Assembly: GCF_021390245.1 (NCBI RefSeq)
Contig: NZ_JAJUXH010000012.1
Span: 181,650-245,649 of the forward strand
From: Dyadobacter sp. CY323
GTDB lineage: Bacteria > Bacteroidota > Bacteroidia > Cytophagales > Spirosomataceae
Reading direction: 5' to 3'
DNA: 64,000 nt
Part shown: positions 18,375 to 28,427 of the stretch, piece after piece
How the letters are laid out: the number at the start of each line of letters is the position of its first letter
Position numbering within the stretch: the first letter of the stretch is position 1
The notes under the pieces: model-generated
Told to the model about the DNA's origin: nothing
The model's database searches: none
The model's input: only the letters and a program-made list of their open reading frames with translations
Made by a program: the position numbers and the translations under genes

Positions 18375-19397
18375 TCACGACGCGACCACACTCTTCTCCT
18401 GCGCGCTTTTTAAAACTTCATAACTATGAATCCGCGCCTCGGGATCGTAGATGTGGCTGGTGACCATCAACTCGTCGAGCTGCGTACGTTGCTGAAAATA
18501 AGCAAGATCATTGCTTATTTTTTTTCTGTCGCCGATGAACGTGTATTTCATCATTTCTCTCACCGCGGCTTCTTCATATTCTCCCCAGAGTCCATCCATA
18601 CTTTCTACGGGTGGTTGCAAAGGCTGGCGTTTGCCTGTGATAATGCCCGTAGCCAGCTGGTAGAAAGAGGTCGCAAGGCGCTCTGCTTCTTCGGTGGTGT
18701 CTGCGGCGATCACATTCACACAAGCCATCACATAAGGTTGCGCCAGATATTGCGACGGTCGGAAATTCCGGCGATACAGTTCTATCGCGGTCAGGAATTG
18801 GGTGGGTGCGAAATGGCTCGCGAATGCGTAAGGTAATCCCAGATGTGCAGCCAGTCGCGCACTGTCGGTACTCGAACCCAGTATCCAGATCGGTACTTCC
18901 AGCCCTTCACCGGGGATCGCCCGAACTTTGGAGTTGCTGTTATCTGCTGAAAAATACGTTTGCAATGCCATCACATCATCCGGAAAATCCTGAGCGGATT
19001 CCATATAATTGCGTCTGAGCGCGCGGGCTGTCACCTGATCTGTTCCGGGGGCTCTGCCAAGTCCGAGGTCGATGCGGCCGGGATACAGTGACGCAAGAGT
19101 ACCAAACTGTTCGGCAATTACCAGCGGCGCGTGATTGGGTAACATAATGCCGCCGCTGCCCACACGGATCGTATTGGTACCGCCGGCAATGTAGCCGATG
19201 AGAACGGAAGTAGCCGAGCTGGCGACGCTTGCCATATTGTGGTGCTCGGCAAGCCAGTAACGATTGTAACCAAGTTCTTCTACACGCTGCGCGAGCCGGA
19301 GGCTGTTTTTGAATGTTGTGCCTGCATTATTCCCCTCCGTAATCGGCGCGAGATCAAGAATGGAAAATGGTATATCCTGAATGAGTTTGTCTGCCAT
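18375..19397 (-). CDS. LLM-class flavin-dependent oxidoreductase
   Basis: 340-residue luciferase-like monooxygenase. Features: FSILDLAPI at the N-terminus, [23 protein letters not shown], and the FMN/active-site segment [14 protein letters not shown], a pattern of the MsnO8-type subgroup. It should use reduced flavin for oxidation of an unknown small molecule. A perfect 9-bp inverted repeat sits 3 bp upstream of the ATG, suggesting a dedicated repressor site. The gene lies 67 bp downstream of topoisomerase III on the same strand. Confidence 0.93.
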   Translation of the reverse strand: MADKLIQDIPFSILDLAPITEGNNAGTTFKNSLRLAQRVEELGYNRYWLAEHHNMASVASSATSVLIGYIAGGTNTIRVGSGGIMLPNHAPLVIAEQFGTLASLYPGRIDLGLGRAPGTDQVTARALRRNYMESAQDFPDDVMALQTYFSADNSNSKVRAIPGEGLEVPIWILGSSTDSARLAAHLGLPYAFASHFAPTQFLTAIELYRRNFRPSQYLAQPYVMACVNVIAADTTEEAERLATSFYQLATGIITGKRQPLQPPVESMDGLWGEYEEAAVREMMKYTFIGDRKKISNDLAYFQQRTQLDELMVTSHIYDPEARIHSYEVLKSAQEKSVVAS

Positions 19398-19400
19398 GAT

Positions 19401-19428
19401 TTATTAACAATGAGAATGCTGTTAATAA
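19401..19428 (-). promoter_or_regulatory. Inverted repeat upstream of the flavin oxidoreductase, candidate operator
   Basis: TTATTAACA - 10 bp - TGTTAATAA, a perfect 9-bp dyad over 28 bp, 3 bp before the start codon of the 18375-19397 gene in the 67-bp gap after topB. Position and symmetry suit a dimeric repressor; no regulator gene is adjacent. Confidence 0.55.
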
Positions 19429-19464
19429 AAGCATTTAATTAGCCTGTGAGTTCCTTTGCAACCA

Positions 19465-21591
19465 TCAACCCACTTCAAAGTTGAAATCGCCATTCATGAT
19501 AAGCTTTGCATCTGTCGTGTTTGGGTTACCGGGAATCTGCAATCCCTTTATTTTGGCTGTTTTGCCTTTGCTCAGCAAATCGTAAACGTGTTTGTCGGTG
19601 AGTTTTTTGCCCAGAAATTCAAACGGGATCTTGAAGCCGCAAGCCTGAAAGTTGGAACAGCCATAAGCCGTTTTTCCCTTTTTTAGCAAATGTTCCTTGC
19701 ATTTCGGACAGGTCAGGGACTCAATGGAGATTTCTTCTTTTGGCTCCCTCGGTTTGGCGGGTTTCTTCTCCTTTTCTTCTTTTGCAATCTCTGGCGGCGC
19801 TTCTTCGGCAATGCTGATCGCCTTTCCGCGATTATTTTTCACCTCTTGCGTGAGGTCAACCACCATCTGAATCAACTCCTGCTTAAACGTTTCCATCGAA
19901 TAATCGCCTTTTTCGATCAACCGCAGCTTTCTTTCCCAGTTCCCGGTCAGTTCCGCGCTTTTTAGAAGCTCGTTCTGGATCGTATCGATGAGATCGATGC
20001 CGGTTTGTGTGGCGAAAATATTTTTCTTTTTCTTTTCAATGTAACGCCTTTTGAAAAGTGTTTCTATGATATTCGCCCGTGTTGAAGGTCTTCCTATTCC
20101 ATTGTCCTTCAATGCCTCACGCATTTCCTCATCCTCAACCTGCTTGCCTGCCGTTTCCATTGCCCGTAGCAATGTCGCTTCGGTATAGGCTTTCGGCGGC
20201 GTTGTTTTTCCCTGGTGCACGCGCGGTTCGTGCGGACCTCTTTCTCCCACCTCAAAATCAGGCATCAGCTTTTCCTCTTCCGCCGCTTCTTTTTTTGCAT
20301 TCGCATCATTGGCGTACACAGCCCGCCAGCCGGGTTCCAGGATCTGTTTTCCGGTTGCCTTGAATTCCACCTGCCCAACCATACCAAGTACTGTTGTGTT
20401 CGAAACCTTACATTCAGGATAAAATGCAGCGATAAACCGGCGGGTGAGCAGGTCGTAAATGCGTTTTTCGTCCTGACTGATGTGATTGGGCAAAACGCCC
20501 GTCGGGATAATGGCGTGGTGATCAGTTACCTTTTTATCATCAAAAACCGCTTTCGATTTTGGAATTGGTCTTTCTAAAAGCGGCGCTGTGTATTGGGCAT
20601 AGTAAGTAAGCTCTCGTAAAATGCCCTCCATTTTGGGATGCAGGTCTTCCGAAAGGTACGTCGTGTCCACCCGGGGATAAGTGATGAACTTCTTTTCGTA
20701 TAGGTTTTGGGTATGTTTTAATGTGTCTTCGGCGGAATAGCCGTATTTTCTGTTCGCCTCCACTTGTAGTGAAGTAAGGTCAAAAAGCTTTGGATTTCCT
20801 TCTTTTCCTTCTTTCTTTTCAAATGCGGTTATTTCAAATTCGTGTTCAAGCAAGTAGGCGAGGCCTTTCTTTGCTTTCTCCTCGTTTCTGATCCGGTCAA
20901 TGGTCGCCGTGAATTCGGTTTCGCGGTAAATGGTTTTCAATTCCCAATATTCTTCCGAAACAAATGCATTGATCTCCTTCTGGCGCTGAACGATGAGCGC
21001 CAGAGTCGGCGTTTGCACCCGGCCAATGCTGAGTACCACTTTTCCCTGACCGAATTTTTTGGTAAAAAGCCTGGTCGCATTCATGCCGAGCAGCCAGTCG
21101 CCAATGGCGCGCGCACTGCCGGCCGCATACAAGTTGTTGTAAAGTTCGCTGTCTTTGAGTTTTTCAAAACCCTCGCGGATCGCCTGCTCGGTCAGAGATG
21201 AAATCCAGAGACGTTTCACGGGCACATTGCATTTGGCTTTCAGCAAAACCCAGCGCTGGATCAGCTCACCTTCCTGGCCCGCATCCCCGCAATTGATCAC
21301 TTCCTCGCATTTACTGACCAGACTTTCAATCACGCCAAACTGTTTCAATGCACCAGCATTGTCAATGAGCTTAATGCCGAAGCTCGACGGGATCATGGGC
21401 AGGTCTTCCAGCCGCCAGGATTTCCACCGCTCGGTGTAGTCGTGGGGTTCTTTTAATGTACAAAAATGCCCGAAAGTCCAGGTTACCTGATACCCGTTTC
21501 CTTCGTAGTAGCCGTCCCTGCGCTGATTCGCACCGATAATTGCTGCAATATCTTTGGCAACGCTTGGCTTTTCAGCAATACACACTTTCAT
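19465..21591 (-). CDS. topB: DNA topoisomerase III (type IA)
   Basis: 708-residue type IA topoisomerase that relaxes or decatenates DNA through single-strand passage. TOPRIM domain at the N-terminus (CIAEKPSVAKDIA; acidic GDAGQEGELI near residues 102-111), DNA-gate domains with SIGRVQTPTLALI, active-site Tyr305 in FITYPRVDTTYL, and GRPSTRANIIETLFKRRYI. The C-terminus has one four-Cys zinc ribbon (CPKCKE...GCSNFQACGF) after a Lys/Glu-rich linker. Length and order are normal for Bacteroidota TopB. Confidence 0.96.
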   Translation of the reverse strand: MKVCIAEKPSVAKDIAAIIGANQRRDGYYEGNGYQVTWTFGHFCTLKEPHDYTERWKSWRLEDLPMIPSSFGIKLIDNAGALKQFGVIESLVSKCEEVINCGDAGQEGELIQRWVLLKAKCNVPVKRLWISSLTEQAIREGFEKLKDSELYNNLYAAGSARAIGDWLLGMNATRLFTKKFGQGKVVLSIGRVQTPTLALIVQRQKEINAFVSEEYWELKTIYRETEFTATIDRIRNEEKAKKGLAYLLEHEFEITAFEKKEGKEGNPKLFDLTSLQVEANRKYGYSAEDTLKHTQNLYEKKFITYPRVDTTYLSEDLHPKMEGILRELTYYAQYTAPLLERPIPKSKAVFDDKKVTDHHAIIPTGVLPNHISQDEKRIYDLLTRRFIAAFYPECKVSNTTVLGMVGQVEFKATGKQILEPGWRAVYANDANAKKEAAEEEKLMPDFEVGERGPHEPRVHQGKTTPPKAYTEATLLRAMETAGKQVEDEEMREALKDNGIGRPSTRANIIETLFKRRYIEKKKKNIFATQTGIDLIDTIQNELLKSAELTGNWERKLRLIEKGDYSMETFKQELIQMVVDLTQEVKNNRGKAISIAEEAPPEIAKEEKEKKPAKPREPKEEISIESLTCPKCKEHLLKKGKTAYGCSNFQACGFKIPFEFLGKKLTDKHVYDLLSKGKTAKIKGLQIPGNPNTTDAKLIMNGDFNFEVG

Positions 21592-21646
21592 GCCGCAAAC
21601 TTACTCGATTGAGCGGCAATGTTCCTACAAACAATCTGGAAACTAA

Positions 21647-22231
21647 TCAACCGCCTCCCACCTTAACCTGTTCCGGCGATTCGTTATACCCGCCCGAGCG
21701 GTCCGACATGCCCTCCGCATCTTTCAGGTTATCTTTTTGAACTGGCTCAGATCCTGATGTCTGGTTTTGCGATTCACCTGCATTTGTCGAGCTGCCGGAC
21801 AAGTACGCCTCAAGAGCATTCAGACCTTTATCCCACCCATCCTGATGCGGCTTCAAAAACTCAGGCCTCGAAAATCCTTCCTGGATCACACGCAGTTTAC
21901 TGCCTTCCCCCTCGGAAGAAAAGCTGACATCCAGCGAGTAGCCATTCTCCGAACCCTCATCGCTCATATTCCAAACCCACGAATAAACCAGTTTTTCATT
22001 GATTGACACTTCGCTGTACGTACCGGTAATTTCCAGTCCGGCCTCGCCTACATAATATGCAACTTCGCCACCTTCTGTAAGCTCGTTTTTGACATCCGTG
22101 AGCGATTCCCCCATCGGACGCCACCATTGTTTGAGGTGTTCAGCTTCTGTCCAGGCTTTGAAGAGTGTTTCTACGTCAACATCAAACTGCCTTTCTACTT
22201 CAATCACATTTACCTTTTTATCCTCTTCCAT
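21647..22231 (-). CDS. AHSA1/SRPBCC-family protein with disordered C-terminal tail
   Basis: START/Bet v1-like fold of the activator of Hsp90 ATPase homologue 1 group. Start chosen at ATG 22231 (MEEDKKVN), 194 residues; the frame runs back to 22276 but the extra 15 residues look non-coding. Family features: EVERQFDVDVETLFKAWTEAEHLKQWW, GTYSEVSINEKLVYSW and a terminal GWDKGLNALEAYL helix. After this helix the usual protein ends, but here ~50 further residues rich in Ser, Gly, Glu, Asn and Gln follow, which look disordered. Function of the tail is unknown. It lies between topB and the cytochrome gene on the same strand. Confidence 0.88.
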   Translation of the reverse strand: MEEDKKVNVIEVERQFDVDVETLFKAWTEAEHLKQWWRPMGESLTDVKNELTEGGEVAYYVGEAGLEITGTYSEVSINEKLVYSWVWNMSDEGSENGYSLDVSFSSEGEGSKLRVIQEGFSRPEFLKPHQDGWDKGLNALEAYLSGSSTNAGESQNQTSGSEPVQKDNLKDAEGMSDRSGGYNESPEQVKVGGG

Positions 22232-22321
22232 TTTTCCCGGATTTTGTTGATTAACAGAACATGCGCCGGTCCGCATAATAATCGTGCCTTTCGGGATCCT
22301 TCGAACCCCACCCTTTGCCAG

Positions 22322-25282
22322 TTAATTTCCCAGCTCACTCAGGTAACGCAACAGGTCCCGGAGTTCTTCTTCCGAGTAATTGTCCATCAGCCCCGACGGC
22401 ATGAGCGAGCCGGTTTCCGTTTTGCCGGCGATGATCTTCTTGCTCACTACTTTCGGCTTTTTGGATTCGGTGGTTTCAATCTGTATTTCTTCCGCATTCT
22501 CGAAAATCTTGATACCCTGGATCAGTTCGCCGGTTTTGGTCTCCACGGCCACCCGGTTATAGCCTTCTTTCACATTCTGGTTGGGCCAGAGTACTTCTGA
22601 AATGATCTCCCGTGCCGACAAACCTTTGCCGATAGCCGACAGATTGGGACCGATATTCCCACCTTTTCCGTTGATCGTGTGGCAGGATGCGCAGCTGGGA
22701 TTTGCCATGTAAATCGCCTGCCCTTTTCTGGCATCCCCGGCTTCCTTTACTTGTTTTGAAAGCTTATCGACATACTGCTGATCGTAAGTTCTGGTCACCA
22801 GGTTTTTCACACCGGCCTGTTTGTTGAGCAACGTTTTCAGCTGGGATGCATTGATACCTTTTGTTGCCAGTACTTCCAGCATCAGCCCTGCTTTCTCTTT
22901 GGACAGGTTTTGGGATGCCAATGCGTGAGTAAGCGATGCAATGCCGCCTTTACGTTCCAGAATCGGGGATATTATTTCCTTAAATTCCGCAACAGAACCG
23001 CCGGAAAGGCTGATTTCGTTGAGCGTGGCACTGGTGGCGAGTCCGATATCCAAAGCACTCAGACTTTGCAATCCTGCCAGCCGGATCTGTCTGGGAGTCT
23101 GAGGATTTTTGACGAGTTTTTGTAAAGTCGGCAAAGCGGCCCGCCCGTTCAGTTGTGCCAATGTTTGCAAACCTTCGGCGCGTACAGCAGCATCATTATT
23201 TTCATTGACAACCAGCGTTTGTATCGCCGGAGCGAGCGGTTTCAACTTCCATGCCCTGATCAATCGTACTGCCGATTTGGCAACTTCATTGTTATCGGAT
23301 TTTTCAAGAATGTTTTTCAATTTGTTCAAAGAAACCTGCGTGACAGGCCGGGGTTCGGTTTTGGCAAGATGATCAAGCAAAACGGCGTCGTTAGCTACAT
23401 TCTCCGGAGCTAGTACAAATTCAATATCCGAAGGTCCGCCTACTTTCGCCAGACTGATCAGCAAGCTTCTTTTTACTTCTTTTGGCAGGTTGCCGGAAAC
23501 CAGTTTACGGTACATATCGGCGGTATACCATGCCGGCGGAATGACGCTGACTACGTAGGCCAGATGCGCGGGATCTTTAAATGCGAGCGTATTTTTCCTT
23601 AAAGCCGGCTCCCAATCCTGCTGCAATGCATGAACCGTTTTTTCCAATGCATAACGGATAAATTTGTCGGTCGGGAAATTCAGTACTTGCGTAGCTACCG
23701 CCATAGCTTCGGGCCGGTGCACGTCGCTGACGGCCACGAGCGCTTCCAGCCGCACTCTTGCCACGGGATCATTGATCAGCGGGTCGAGGATGGCCAGCGG
23801 GTTTTTCAGTCTGTCGGCCCAGCGTCCGGCCACATGGGCGGCGTAGCCCCTGGCGCCCGGCTCTTTTCCTTTTGCCAGTTCTTTCAATAAATCCTCGTTG
23901 ACAATCTCGTGGCTTTCATATACATGGATCGCTTCCAGCAAATGATGTTCAAAATCTGTGTCCGACGGGCTTAGTTTTGCGACCCAGTCGGTCAACGGCT
24001 TGCGTATTTCCTCAAAATCGCGCTCGGCCAGGAGCCTTCTTACCTGGTACCTCGTCCAGTGTTCTTTCGATTTGAGGTGGTCCAGCAAGGTCGCTACGGA
24101 TTGTCCGGCGAGTACCGGGGGAGTCAGCAGCGGCTGGCCTGTGGCAGTGATCCGCCAGATCCTGCCGTGGGTTTTATCGCGGTCGGGATGCCGCATGGAA
24201 GCCTGGTAATGCCCGATGATCGGGTTATACCAATCGAGTACATACATCGCCCCGTCCGGTCCGATCTTAATGTCGATCGGCCGGAAGCTCCGGCTGGATG
24301 AAGTCAGTATCGGGTCGAGCAGTGTCGCTTTGTAGCCGGAAGAATCCTCTGCCACGCGCATCCGCTCTACTTTATTGTTATAATAGCCGGCGATCACAAA
24401 ATCGCCCCACAAGTCTTTGGGTAAATGTTTGGTACGGATAATTTCAATGATCGAACCTTTGATCACCAGCTTTCCGATCGGCGGCAGCAGCGCGCGGTGG
24501 GTGGTATTGACCATTCCCGGAACGGTATAAAACAGCTCGGGATCATTGGCTTTGTGAAACATTTCTCCCCACTCGCCAAAGTTCATCCCCCAGGGATTTA
24601 CGCTGGCGGTAGACCCGTCCAGGAATCCGTCGAGCCTGTTTTGCAGCGGACGGTACCGCCAAATCGAGGCACGATCCGCTTTTTTTATACCCCACGCGGT
24701 TTCTATCCGGCTGTAAATGCTATGTCCCTGTGAAAAGAAAAGTTCGCCTCCCGGACTCCACAAAAAGGAATTGATCGTCTGGTGGGAATCGTGCGTTCCA
24801 AAACCTGAAAGCACAACCCTGCGGCTGTCCGCTTTTCCGTCATTGTCGGTGTCTTTGAGAAACACCAGCTCGGTCTGCTCGCCCAGATACACACCTCCGT
24901 GCCCGAGCTCAAAGCCCAGCGGGATGTTCAGTCCTTCTGCAAAAACGGAGGAATGGTCCGCCTTGCCGTCCCCGTCTTTATCTTCCAAAATCATCAGCTT
25001 GTCATTGGGATTCGAACCGGGCAGCGGCTGTGGATAAGAAGGGATGGTAAGCACCCACAAGCGGCCTTTTTCATCCCAGCGCATCGCACAGGGATCGGCG
25101 ATTCCGAGCGTTTCTGAGGCAAACAAGTCAATTTTATAACCGTCCGCGATCTTAAAAGACGCCATTTCCGCCTCTACCGAATTGTCGTTTTCGGCAGGCG
25201 CGACGGACATCAGATTGATCTGGGCAAAAGTTGTATATGAAAGTAAAAAGGCAATTGATATGAGGAATGATCGTATTCGCAT
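22322..25282 (-). CDS. PVC-type heme-binding c-type cytochrome with beta-propeller and HEAT repeats
   Basis: 986-residue secreted protein. Signal peptide (residues 1-20, ending TFAQ). The N-terminal ~390 residues form the membrane-bound dehydrogenase-like propeller domain (CAMRWDEKGRLWVLTIPSYP, DKDGDGKAD, DGAMYVLDWYNP); residues ~400-830 are HEAT-like helical repeats; the C-terminus has a cytochrome c domain with heme motif C-A-S-C-H at 864-868 and a Met-rich segment (SLMPSGLMDN) that can supply the distal ligand. This architecture is known from Planctomycetes and Bacteroidota and is associated with oxidation of sugars or other organic compounds. It ends the ECF/FecR/SusCD gene run and starts 14 bp after the DUF1080-SGNH gene. 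Confidence 0.93.
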   Translation of the reverse strand: MRIRSFLISIAFLLSYTTFAQINLMSVAPAENDNSVEAEMASFKIADGYKIDLFASETLGIADPCAMRWDEKGRLWVLTIPSYPQPLPGSNPNDKLMILEDKDGDGKADHSSVFAEGLNIPLGFELGHGGVYLGEQTELVFLKDTDNDGKADSRRVVLSGFGTHDSHQTINSFLWSPGGELFFSQGHSIYSRIETAWGIKKADRASIWRYRPLQNRLDGFLDGSTASVNPWGMNFGEWGEMFHKANDPELFYTVPGMVNTTHRALLPPIGKLVIKGSIIEIIRTKHLPKDLWGDFVIAGYYNNKVERMRVAEDSSGYKATLLDPILTSSSRSFRPIDIKIGPDGAMYVLDWYNPIIGHYQASMRHPDRDKTHGRIWRITATGQPLLTPPVLAGQSVATLLDHLKSKEHWTRYQVRRLLAERDFEEIRKPLTDWVAKLSPSDTDFEHHLLEAIHVYESHEIVNEDLLKELAKGKEPGARGYAAHVAGRWADRLKNPLAILDPLINDPVARVRLEALVAVSDVHRPEAMAVATQVLNFPTDKFIRYALEKTVHALQQDWEPALRKNTLAFKDPAHLAYVVSVIPPAWYTADMYRKLVSGNLPKEVKRSLLISLAKVGGPSDIEFVLAPENVANDAVLLDHLAKTEPRPVTQVSLNKLKNILEKSDNNEVAKSAVRLIRAWKLKPLAPAIQTLVVNENNDAAVRAEGLQTLAQLNGRAALPTLQKLVKNPQTPRQIRLAGLQSLSALDIGLATSATLNEISLSGGSVAEFKEIISPILERKGGIASLTHALASQNLSKEKAGLMLEVLATKGINASQLKTLLNKQAGVKNLVTRTYDQQYVDKLSKQVKEAGDARKGQAIYMANPSCASCHTINGKGGNIGPNLSAIGKGLSAREIISEVLWPNQNVKEGYNRVAVETKTGELIQGIKIFENAEEIQIETTESKKPKVVSKKIIAGKTETGSLMPSGLMDNYSEEELRDLLRYLSELGN

Positions 25283-25296
25283 GAAAAATAGATTTA

Positions 25297-26859
25297 TCAG
25301 TTTTGCGTAACCAGCAGGTTCTGTTGTTCGGAAATGCGGATTTCTGCCTCCCGGATCAGCGGCTCAAAACCTTTTATTTCTTCGGGGAAAATTCGTTTTT
25401 CGGTGTTCTTCCAATCGTGGCTGAAAGGGACTGTGGTACGGTCGCCGCCCAGAAAAGCCCAGTTACCGGGACGCCAGTAACCGATCCAGAGCTGGTTTTT
25501 GGTCAATACCTCTTTCCGCAAGGGTTCCAGCTTTTCGGTAAACCGCTGGTGCATTCCCAGCTCCTGCACGATCGCCTCAGCTGCAAGTTGCTGCCCTTCC
25601 GGTGTAAGATGAATGCCATCAAAAGTAAGGGAGCCGGCCCGTGGGGATTTTTGGAGGGAATGATAAAGGTCTACAAAATGGTAACCTTCCTGCGCAGCCA
25701 GTTGGCGCACAGCATCTGTATACTGTTCGGCCGCTGCTTTGTTCAGAGGGTTTTCTGGCACATTACCTTTCCCCAAGTTCAGGTTTGCCGGTTCAAAAGG
25801 AACAGGTGAAATCAATACGATACGCCGCTTCCCGGTTTTAACCCCGGAAAGCAGTTTTTTATATGCATTAATGAACTCCGGAATTGCCGCTTCTCCCTGC
25901 AAAGATTCCATTTGCCCAAACTGAACAAAAGCAATGTCCGCGCCCAGACTGTCCAGGTTTTTAGACCATTTCCCAAAACCTACATCCCTGAATTGCTCGT
26001 AAGCCGTATCGCCATCCCAGCCCAGGTTCCAGATGTGGAGCCGGGTGTGCGGGTGTGCGGCCATGAGCAGCGTTTCCAGGTAACAGTCCTTGCGCATGTT
26101 CACGATGTTGGTACCTCCGGCAAAAACGATCACTTCATTTTCTCCGAATGTCAGGGACGATGTTTTTCCAACGGGTTTGTTCAACGGAAGTTTCAGTTCC
26201 TTAACCAGCTGAGCTTCATTCAGGCCCGCGAGTTCGACTTTGGGGTTATGCACCAAGGTATTGATCTTGTACCGGACTGTCTGCGCATCGCCGGAGTGGA
26301 TTTGTAAGGCGATATAGCCTGATGGATCGCCGCCCGGATCTTTTACCGAAACTGCCAGTTTTCCATTGATCGCAGTCCAGATCCTGTCGCCAGAAACCAG
26401 GATTTCATATTTGTTCCATTGACCGGGTTTCACCGCTTTTTCACCCCTGTCCGACCAGTCGAGCTTTTCCCGTCCATGTTCGTGGTAGAGCCTGCCCCAT
26501 ACGTCTTTGCCCATATCTGCCTGGTAACCAAGTGCCTGACCCGACGCATCCGCTTTTTTCGACCGGAACTGTATTCCTGCATTGCGATCATTGGTTTCCA
26601 GCAGCACGTCCACATTCAGGTAAAAATCGGTCACTTTTACATCGGACCACAAAAACTGGTTTTTCGCTACTTTCTCCGTTGCCCGGCCCACAATGGCGCC
26701 GTCTTCAACCGACCAGTACTGCATGTTGACGGCCGACCAGCCCGTCAGGTCTTTTTTATTGAAAAAACCGGTGTCTGTTTTTTTCTGACTAAAACCGGCG
26801 TTACCGATCAGGAGTAACAACAGCATAATCAGCCCGGATCTAACTTGGGATGCTTTCAT
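25297..26859 (-). CDS. DUF1080 (3-keto-disaccharide hydrolase-type) domain fused to SGNH-like domain
   Basis: 520-residue secreted protein; signal peptide to about residue 24. Residues ~28-205 are a DUF1080/LamG-like beta-sandwich (FFNKKDLTGW, NAGIQFRSKK, QADMGKDVWGRLY, GQWNKYEI), a family tied to glycoside binding or keto-sugar hydrolysis. Residues ~240-440 have an SGNH/GDSL fold (DSLGADIAFVQFGQMES, VLISPVPFEP, and the D414-x-x-H417 pair in FDGIHLTPEGQ). The block I position that normally carries the Ser nucleophile reads GGTN (248-251), with no Ser, so classical esterase activity is doubtful. It stands between susD and the heme protein. Confidence 0.88.
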   Translation of the reverse strand: MKASQVRSGLIMLLLLLIGNAGFSQKKTDTGFFNKKDLTGWSAVNMQYWSVEDGAIVGRATEKVAKNQFLWSDVKVTDFYLNVDVLLETNDRNAGIQFRSKKADASGQALGYQADMGKDVWGRLYHEHGREKLDWSDRGEKAVKPGQWNKYEILVSGDRIWTAINGKLAVSVKDPGGDPSGYIALQIHSGDAQTVRYKINTLVHNPKVELAGLNEAQLVKELKLPLNKPVGKTSSLTFGENEVIVFAGGTNIVNMRKDCYLETLLMAAHPHTRLHIWNLGWDGDTAYEQFRDVGFGKWSKNLDSLGADIAFVQFGQMESLQGEAAIPEFINAYKKLLSGVKTGKRRIVLISPVPFEPANLNLGKGNVPENPLNKAAAEQYTDAVRQLAAQEGYHFVDLYHSLQKSPRAGSLTFDGIHLTPEGQQLAAEAIVQELGMHQRFTEKLEPLRKEVLTKNQLWIGYWRPGNWAFLGGDRTTVPFSHDWKNTEKRIFPEEIKGFEPLIREAEIRISEQQNLLVTQN

Positions 26860-26890
26860 GAATGCATATTTAGGATCAAAATGGTCTGGC

Positions 26891-28399
26891 TCAATAGCCT
26901 GTATTCTGTTTCAGTTCAGGATTGATGATGATTTCGCCCACCGGGATCGGATAAAGCAGGTCTCTTTCGCTCACCTGAAAAGCGGCGTCGGCGGGTGCGC
27001 TACCCGCCGGGTAATAGTATTTCTGAGGATTGGCTTTCACTCTTGCGCCATAGGCTTTCATGGTGGCAACAGCCTGGCCGCTCCGTACCAGATCGTGCCA
27101 GCGTTTGTTTTCGAATGCCAGTTCTACCCTCCGCTCTTTAAAAATCGCCTCTCTTACCGACGCCTGGCTTCCCGCAGGAATATCTTTTAAGCCCGCACGT
27201 CTCCTGACCAGGTTCAACTGGGCAAATGCCTCCGCGGGACGGTTTTGCTCATTCATAGCCTCGGCCAGCAACAGCAGCACTTCCGAATACCTGTAAACCG
27301 GCCAGTTTGAGGCTGTTTCGCGGTAGCGGGCGTGCGGGAACAAATACTTTTTGACATAAGGAGTATGGTTATACACCACGCCTACCAGCGGAGAAGGCCC
27401 GCTGTAAAACCCGATCGACGCGGCGAAACGTTTGTCTGCGAGGGTATCTTCATAGGCCGCGAGCATATCAGGTGTTGGCGTATTATACGAGCCGTCGGTG
27501 TTCGATGCCGAAGGTTTTACTCCCGTAATTACCGAAGGATCCGCCAGTACGGGCATAAATTTGTATGGCAGAAAATTGCTGACAGCCTGCGCGGTCCCCT
27601 CTGCATATTGGACATCAAATATGATTTCGGTATTGCCTTCATTCGACGGATTAAACACATCGGCATAGTTGGGCAGGAGCGTATAACCCATACCTGTTAC
27701 CTGTTTGAGTGCAGTTTCTGCGTCTGCCCAGCGTTTCAAATTGACATGTACATCCGCAAGAAGCGTGTAGGCCGCGCCGGACGAAACCCTGCCCGCGGCC
27801 TGATTTGCCCGGTTCGGCAGCAAGGTCGTAGCTTGCGCGAGGTCAGACAGGATCTGCTCATACACGGCGGCAACCTCGGACCGGGACTTGAAAGTGGCCT
27901 GATAGGAATCCGAAGGTTCTGTAAAAATGGGTACTCCGCCGAAATTTTTGGCCAGATCAAAATAGGCGAATGCCCTTAAAAAGTAGGTCTGTCCTTTCAG
28001 GTTATCCTTTGACGGCTGGTCAAACTCCACGGCATCTATACTTTGCAGAACCTGGTTCGCGCGGGAGATGATCAGGTAGTTGTTATTCCACTTTGCCGCA
28101 GTGTTCACATTGTTATTTTCAACGGTAAAAGTGGAAGGATCTTCATCCTGTTTGGGGCCTCGCTGGGCAATATTGAAGATAAAATGGGTGTTGTCCGATC
28201 GCATTTCATTCAGTATCCAGTCCTGGTTGTACAGCGGCTGCAAAGGTGCATATACCCCGCCGACAGCCTGTTCGAAGTCGGTTTTTGATGTATAAAAACT
28301 GGTGGAGCTCAGGTTTGTTTCTGGCGAAATGTCGAGAAAATCGGAGCAGGCGCTGGCGGTTACGAGCAGCATTCCGGCAAGTAATATTCTAATATTCAT
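26891..28399 (-). CDS. SusD/RagB-family lipoprotein
   Basis: 502-residue surface lipoprotein with lipobox ending at Cys18 (VTASACSD). SusD features: FYTSKTDFEQAVGGVYAPL near the N-terminus, an EMRSDNTH segment, TPR-type helices (FLRAFAYFDLAKNFGGVPIF, YTLLADVHVNLKRWADAE) and the RagB C-terminal pattern (FKERRVELAFENKRWHDLVRSG, LLYPIP). It begins 28 bp after the SusC stop and precedes the DUF1080-SGNH gene by 31 bp, so all belong to one unit controlled by the ECF/FecR pair upstream. Confidence 0.95.
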   Translation of the reverse strand: MNIRILLAGMLLVTASACSDFLDISPETNLSSTSFYTSKTDFEQAVGGVYAPLQPLYNQDWILNEMRSDNTHFIFNIAQRGPKQDEDPSTFTVENNNVNTAAKWNNNYLIISRANQVLQSIDAVEFDQPSKDNLKGQTYFLRAFAYFDLAKNFGGVPIFTEPSDSYQATFKSRSEVAAVYEQILSDLAQATTLLPNRANQAAGRVSSGAAYTLLADVHVNLKRWADAETALKQVTGMGYTLLPNYADVFNPSNEGNTEIIFDVQYAEGTAQAVSNFLPYKFMPVLADPSVITGVKPSASNTDGSYNTPTPDMLAAYEDTLADKRFAASIGFYSGPSPLVGVVYNHTPYVKKYLFPHARYRETASNWPVYRYSEVLLLLAEAMNEQNRPAEAFAQLNLVRRRAGLKDIPAGSQASVREAIFKERRVELAFENKRWHDLVRSGQAVATMKAYGARVKANPQKYYYPAGSAPADAAFQVSERDLLYPIPVGEIIINPELKQNTGY

Positions 28400-28427
28400 A
28401 TCATTTCCTTTTTTGTCTTGCTGTAAA

